A stretch of DNA of 64,000 nucleotides from Pelagerythrobacter marensis (GTDB lineage Bacteria; Pseudomonadota; Alphaproteobacteria; Sphingomonadales; Sphingomonadaceae), in NCBI RefSeq assembly GCF_036700095.1, contig NZ_CP144918.1, positions 1,675,001-1,739,000 on the forward strand, in the 5' to 3' direction. This document shows, piece after piece, positions 60,469 to 64,000 of the stretch; position 1 is the first letter of the stretch, and each line of letters starts with the position of its first letter. The position numbers and the translations under genes are program-made. The notes below the pieces were generated by a model. It ran no database searches and was not told where the DNA came from. It saw only the letters and a list, made by a program, of their open reading frames with translations.

Positions 60469-61067
60469 GCGGCATTCTCCCTTGGTTCTGCGAGCCAGGG
60501 CATCTCGCGTGCCTGGCGTTTCTCGTAATCCGCGATGGCGTCGTCGCGCGCCAGCGTCAGGCCGATTTCGTCCAGCCCCTCCAGCAGGCAGTGCTTGCGA
60601 AAGGCGTCGATCTCGAACCCGAAGCGGTCCTGGAACGGCGTGGTCACGGTCTGATTCTCGAGATCGAGCGCGATCGGATCGGTGCGCGCGACTTCGAGCA
60701 GGCGATCGACCTGATCCTGCGGCAGTTCCACCGCGAGGATGCCGTTCTTGAACGCATTGCCGGCGAAGATGTCGGAAAAGCTGGGTGCGATCACCGCGCG
60801 AATGCCGAGGTCGAGCAGCGCCCAGGCGGCGTGTTCGCGGCTCGACCCGCAGCCGAAATTGTCGCCCGCGATCAGGATCGGCGCGCCGGAAAAGTCCGGG
60901 TCGTCGAACGGATTGCCCGGCTGCGCGCGCAGCGTTTCGAACGCGCCCTTGCCCAGGCCTTCGCGGGTGACCGTCTTCAGCCAGTGGGCCGGGATGATGA
61001 CGTCGGTGTCGACATTCTTGGCGCCGAGCGGGATCGCGCGACCCTCGATGGTCGAAACCGGCTCCAT
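60465..61067 (-). CDS. leuD: 3-isopropylmalate dehydratase small subunit
   Basis: 200 residues, usual length. The swivel-domain motifs [31 protein letters not shown] and [13 protein letters not shown] are complete. It pairs with LeuC for the second step of leucine synthesis. ATG 61067 shares one base with the stop of the small upstream gene. Confidence 0.97.
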   Translation of the reverse strand: MEPVSTIEGRAIPLGAKNVDTDVIIPAHWLKTVTREGLGKGAFETLRAQPGNPFDDPDFSGAPILIAGDNFGCGSSREHAAWALLDLGIRAVIAPSFSDIFAGNAFKNGILAVELPQDQVDRLLEVARTDPIALDLENQTVTTPFQDRFGFEIDAFRKHCLLEGLDEIGLTLARDDAIADYEKRQAREMPWLAEPRENAA

Positions 61068-61234
61068 CAATCCGTCTCGGGCTTTTCGCCGGAGGGAATC
61101 GGCCCGGGCTGGGTCGGCGTGTTCTTCGCCTTGCGCTTCGAAGCGTAAAGCAGTGCGGCGGCGATGGCGGCGGAGCCGATCGCGCCGGCGAGCGCGGCCT
61201 TTCCGCCGAGCGAGGAGGGGAGCTTCTTGGTCAT
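61067..61234 (-). CDS. Small single-span membrane protein between leuC and leuD
   Basis: 55 residues from ATG 61234. One hydrophobic stretch ([20 protein letters not shown]) is followed by a basic then Pro-rich tail ([20 protein letters not shown]). Its stop overlaps leuD. No family is recognised. Confidence 0.65.
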   Translation of the reverse strand: MTKKLPSSLGGKAALAGAIGSAAIAAALLYASKRKAKNTPTQPGPIPSGEKPETD

Positions 61235-61274
61235 GCCCCAATCCATGCGCGGCTGCCGGAATCTTGGCAAGGGG

Positions 61275-61772
61275 TCACCTGAGGAAATCCGCTAGGCGCG
61301 CCCAAAGACGCTCTTTCTCCGCCAGCGGCATGGCGGCGTAGGCGGGGGAGGACGAGGGCAGGTCGAGCAGCGTCACCGCCGCGTGGCCGGCGAGTTGCGG
61401 ACGCCCGACCGCCGCCGCTTTCCGGCCGTTGAACGCCACCGCGCGCAAGGCGGGAAGCGCGGCGACAAGCTGCGCAAGCGGTGCAGGTTCCGCCGCGCGG
61501 ATCGCGGCGTCGCCGCTGCCGGTCCGCCGCGCCGAGGCGACCGTATCCCACAGCGCGATGCCGCGCGCCTTGAGCGCGGCAAGCCGGGCTTCGTAGTCCA
61601 GCGCGGGGAGATCGACCCCGATCGCCTTCCCCACCAGGTGCCAGAACCGGTTCCGCGGATGGGCGTAATAGCGCCTGGCCGCCAGCGATGCTTCTCCCGG
61701 CAAGCTGCCCAGGACCAGCACCCGCGCATCGGGCGCGGCGACGGGGGCAAAGGCGGACTTGCGGCCGCTCAA
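61275..61772 (-). CDS. DNA-deoxyinosine glycosylase (uracil-DNA glycosylase superfamily)
   Basis: 165 residues from TTG 61772, which overlaps the leuC stop (TTGA). Motifs [27 protein letters not shown] (about 16-43) and [10 protein letters not shown] (about 117-126) are those of the hypoxanthine/deoxyinosine glycosylase group. It removes deaminated adenine from DNA. The TTG is supported by the coupling and by the family N-terminus (SAFAPV). It lies between leuC and leuD. Confidence 0.88.
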   Translation of the reverse strand: MSGRKSAFAPVAAPDARVLVLGSLPGEASLAARRYYAHPRNRFWHLVGKAIGVDLPALDYEARLAALKARGIALWDTVASARRTGSGDAAIRAAEPAPLAQLVAALPALRAVAFNGRKAAAVGRPQLAGHAAVTLLDLPSSSPAYAAMPLAEKERLWARLADFLR

Positions 61773-63202
61773 CCCGTCAGCTCGCGCACGTCGGTCAGGT
61801 GCCCGGTCACGGCGGCGGCGGCGGCCATGGCGGGGCTCATCAGGTGGGTGCGCGCACCGGGGCCCTGGCGGCCGACGAAGTTGCGGTTGCTGGTGCTGGC
61901 GCAGCGTTCGCCGGCGGGCACTTTGTCGGGGTTCATCGCGAGACATGCCGAGCAGCCGGGCTCGCGCCATTCGAGGCCCGCCTCGGTGAAGACCTTGTCC
62001 AGCCCCTCGGCCTCCGCCTGGCGCTTGACCAGGCCCGATCCGGGCACGACGATCGCCCATTTCACGCCGGGCGCCTTGCGGCGGCCGCGCAGGACATCGG
62101 CGGCGGCGCGCAGGTCTTCGATCCGGCTGTTGGTGCAACTGCCGATGAAGACGTTCTCGATCGCGACGTCGGCCAGCCGCTGCCCGGGCCGGAGGTCCAT
62201 GTAGGCCAGGCTCTTGCGCGCGGCCTCCTGCTTGGACGGATCGGCAAAGCTTTCGGGCGCTGGCACGCGGCCGCCGATGGGGACGACGTCTTCAGGACTG
62301 GTCCCCCAGGTGACCGTCGGTTCGATCTCTGCCGCATCGATGACGACCGACTTGTCGAACGTCGCCCCCTCGTCGGTGCGCAGCGTGCGCCACCAGGCGA
62401 CGGCGCGGTCCCAGTCCTCCCCGCGCGGCGCGTAGGGCCGGCCTTTCAGGTAGGCAAAGGTGACATCGTCCGGCGCGATCAGTCCGGCGCGCGCGCCGCC
62501 CTCGATGCTCATGTTGCAGACGGTGAGGCGCCCCTCGACGCTCATCTCCTCGAACACGCGGCCGCGGTATTCGATGACGTGGCCGGTGCCGCCCGCGGTG
62601 CCGATGGCGCCGATCGCGTGCAGGATCAGATCTTTCGGCGTGACCCCGGGGCCGAGCGTGCCCTCGACCCGCAATTCCATCGTCTTCGACTTGCGCAGCA
62701 GGAGGGTCTGCGTGGCCAGCACATGCTCCACCTCGCTGGTCCCGATGCCGAAAGCGAGCGCGCCGATCCCGCCGTGGGCGGCGGTGTGGCTGTCGCCGCA
62801 GACGATCGTCGCCCCCGGCAGCGAGAACCCCTGTTCCGGCCCGACGACGTGGACGATGCCCTGCTCGGGCGCGGTCGCCTCGATATGGCGAATGCCGAAA
62901 TCGGGCGCGTTGCGTTCCAGCGCGGCGAGCTGGGCGGCGCTTTGCGGATCGGCGATCGGCAGGCGATTGCCCGCCGCGTCCACCCGCGCCGTCGTCGGCA
63001 CGTTGTGGTCGGGCACGGCCAGCGTCAGGTCGGGCCGGCGAACCGTGCGCCCGCCGGCGCGCAGCGATTCGAAAGCCTGCGGACTGGTCACTTCGTGCAC
63101 CAGGTGCCGGTCGATGAAGATGAGGCCGGTGCCGTCGTCGCGGGTTTCGACGACGTGAGCGTCCCAGATCTTCTCGTACAATGTGCGGGGGCGGCTTGCC
63201 AT
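61769..63202 (-). CDS. leuC: 3-isopropylmalate dehydratase large subunit
   Basis: 477 residues from ATG 63202. The [4Fe-4S] ligands are in [12 protein letters not shown] and [11 protein letters not shown], and the N-terminus [29 protein letters not shown] and [11 protein letters not shown] are diagnostic of LeuC. It works with leuD two genes downstream. Confidence 0.97.
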   Translation of the reverse strand: MASRPRTLYEKIWDAHVVETRDDGTGLIFIDRHLVHEVTSPQAFESLRAGGRTVRRPDLTLAVPDHNVPTTARVDAAGNRLPIADPQSAAQLAALERNAPDFGIRHIEATAPEQGIVHVVGPEQGFSLPGATIVCGDSHTAAHGGIGALAFGIGTSEVEHVLATQTLLLRKSKTMELRVEGTLGPGVTPKDLILHAIGAIGTAGGTGHVIEYRGRVFEEMSVEGRLTVCNMSIEGGARAGLIAPDDVTFAYLKGRPYAPRGEDWDRAVAWWRTLRTDEGATFDKSVVIDAAEIEPTVTWGTSPEDVVPIGGRVPAPESFADPSKQEAARKSLAYMDLRPGQRLADVAIENVFIGSCTNSRIEDLRAAADVLRGRRKAPGVKWAIVVPGSGLVKRQAEAEGLDKVFTEAGLEWREPGCSACLAMNPDKVPAGERCASTSNRNFVGRQGPGARTHLMSPAMAAAAAVTGHLTDVRELTG

Positions 63203-63336
63203 GGCGTCCGGGCTATGCCTCCGCTCCGGGAGCGGCAAGATGGGAAAACTTGGGCGCGCTCAAGGCTTGCCGGCAGTGGGCCGGGCGGGGCGAGATTGGC
63301 AGTGCAATCGCGGCCGTTTTCTGATAGCTTACAGGC

Positions 63337-63738
63337 ATGTCAGCAAAACCCTTTGCCTTTCCGATCAAGGTCGTGCCCGAAGATATCGATTTCATGGGCC
63401 ACGTGAACAACGCCCGCTACCTCAACTGGGTGCAGGATGCCGTGCTCGCGCACTGGCGCAAGCTGGCCCCGGCGGAGGAGGTTTCGGGCAAGGCCTGGGT
63501 CGCGCTCAAGCACGAGATCACCTATCGCAAGCCTGCCTTCCTGGAAGACGACGTGATCGCGCGCACTGTGCTGGAAAGCATCAAGGGCGCGCGTGCGTTC
63601 TATTCCACGGTCATCCACCGGGGGGAGGAAGTGCTGGCCGAAGTCAAATCGAGCTGGTGCTGCATCGACGCCGAGACGCTGCGCCCCGCGCGGATCGGCG
63701 AAGAGGTCGCGCGGTTCTTCTTCCCGCGCGAGCAATAG
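63337..63738 (+). CDS. Acyl-CoA thioesterase, hotdog fold (4-hydroxybenzoyl-CoA thioesterase/YbgC-like)
   Basis: 133 residues. EDIDFMGHVNNARYLNWVQDA (split around residue 15-35) holds the Asp and HVNN motif of the family, and ALKHEITYRKPAFLEDDV is the following strand pair. It hydrolyses short acyl-CoAs; the substrate is unknown. Upstream of crtZ in the same direction, with an 18-bp gap. Confidence 0.9.
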   Translation: MSAKPFAFPIKVVPEDIDFMGHVNNARYLNWVQDAVLAHWRKLAPAEEVSGKAWVALKHEITYRKPAFLEDDVIARTVLESIKGARAFYSTVIHRGEEVLAEVKSSWCCIDAETLRPARIGEEVARFFFPREQ

Positions 63739-63756
63739 CGTATAAGGGATCGCGCC

Positions 63757-64000
63757 ATGAGCGTGATCGTGCCCGTCCTGATCGTCCTTGCCACCATCGT
63801 CGCGATGGAAGGCGTGGCCTGGGCCAGCCACAAGTACGTGATGCACGGCTTCGGCTGGGCCTGGCACCGCGACCACCACGAGGCGCACGACAACCTGCTG
63901 GAGAAGAACGACCTGTTCGCGCTGGTCGGCGCGGCGGCGAGCGTTGCGATGTTCGCGCTCGGCAGCCCGTGGATCATGGGCGAGGGGGCCTGGCCGCCGG
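63757..64000 (+). CDS. crtZ: Beta-carotene 3-hydroxylase CrtZ, N-terminal part
   Basis: 81 residues are visible before the window ends. The first membrane segment (VIVPVLIVLATIVAMEGVAW) is followed by HKYVMHG and HRDHHEAHD, the di-iron histidine boxes of the CrtZ fatty-acid-hydroxylase-like family. It makes zeaxanthin from beta-carotene. The gene is cut by the window edge. Confidence 0.95.
   Translation, partial: MSVIVPVLIVLATIVAMEGVAWASHKYVMHGFGWAWHRDHHEAHDNLLEKNDLFALVGAAASVAMFALGSPWIMGEGAWPP

Overview
The window is GC-rich alphaproteobacterial chromosome, most likely from Sphingomonadales (Erythrobacteraceae or Sphingomonadaceae). The grounds are several large TonB-dependent receptors, a CrtZ carotenoid hydroxylase, a BolA / monothiol glutaredoxin / DUF1476 operon, an ECF41 sigma factor and frequent 4-base start/stop overlaps. 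There is no integrase, transposase, prophage or CRISPR array; it reads as core chromosome with some accessory blocks.

Layout. 0-9 kb: the 3' end of dnaE2, a family III CoA transferase resembling 2-methylfumaryl-CoA isomerase, a palindromic repeat cluster around an orphan promoter, a membrane diguanylate cyclase, a TonB receptor/PepSY pair and an outer-membrane barrel protein. 8.4-14 kb: two extracytoplasmic sigma systems. The first is an ECF41 sigma coupled to an AhpD-like protein, with a textbook ECF41 promoter. The second is a sigma/anti-sigma pair surrounded by a subtilase and two secreted proteins whose upstream regions share GGATTAAA-N14-CGTTT. 14-20.4 kb: a caa3-type cytochrome oxidase cluster. 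20.4-24.7 kb: membrane PQQ glucose dehydrogenase with ZIP and CaCA transporters. 24.8-31.3 kb: two divergent acyl-CoA operons with two acyl-CoA dehydrogenases, thiolase, hydratase, hydrolase and alpha-methylacyl-CoA racemase. 31.4-32.6 kb: ribB fused to a degenerate ribA domain.

32.8-46.5 kb is the most interesting block. A degenerate orphan OmpR/PhoB-type regulator, a TonB receptor with a secreted beta-helix lipoprotein, a small TPR protein and a virB1-B2-B3-B4-B6-B9-B10-B11 operon are linked by Pho-box-like sites (GTCA half-sites 11 bp apart). The promoters of the regulator and of the type IV secretion operon share TGTCACCAACCYGTCA almost exactly. The secretion operon lacks recognisable virB5, virB7, virB8 and virD4, relaxase and integrase genes, so it looks like a reduced apparatus, possibly controlled by phosphate.

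46.6-64 kb: another TonB receptor with palindromic control sites, a queuosine-precursor transporter, tRNA-Arg(UCU), an RND efflux operon with a divergent TetR regulator and its palindromic operator, a NUDIX hydrolase, the DUF1476-bolA-grxD operon, leuC-(deoxyinosine glycosylase)-(small membrane protein)-leuD-(quinone oxidoreductase), a hotdog thioesterase and the start of crtZ.

All functional calls rest on recognising motifs and families by eye; no database search was run.
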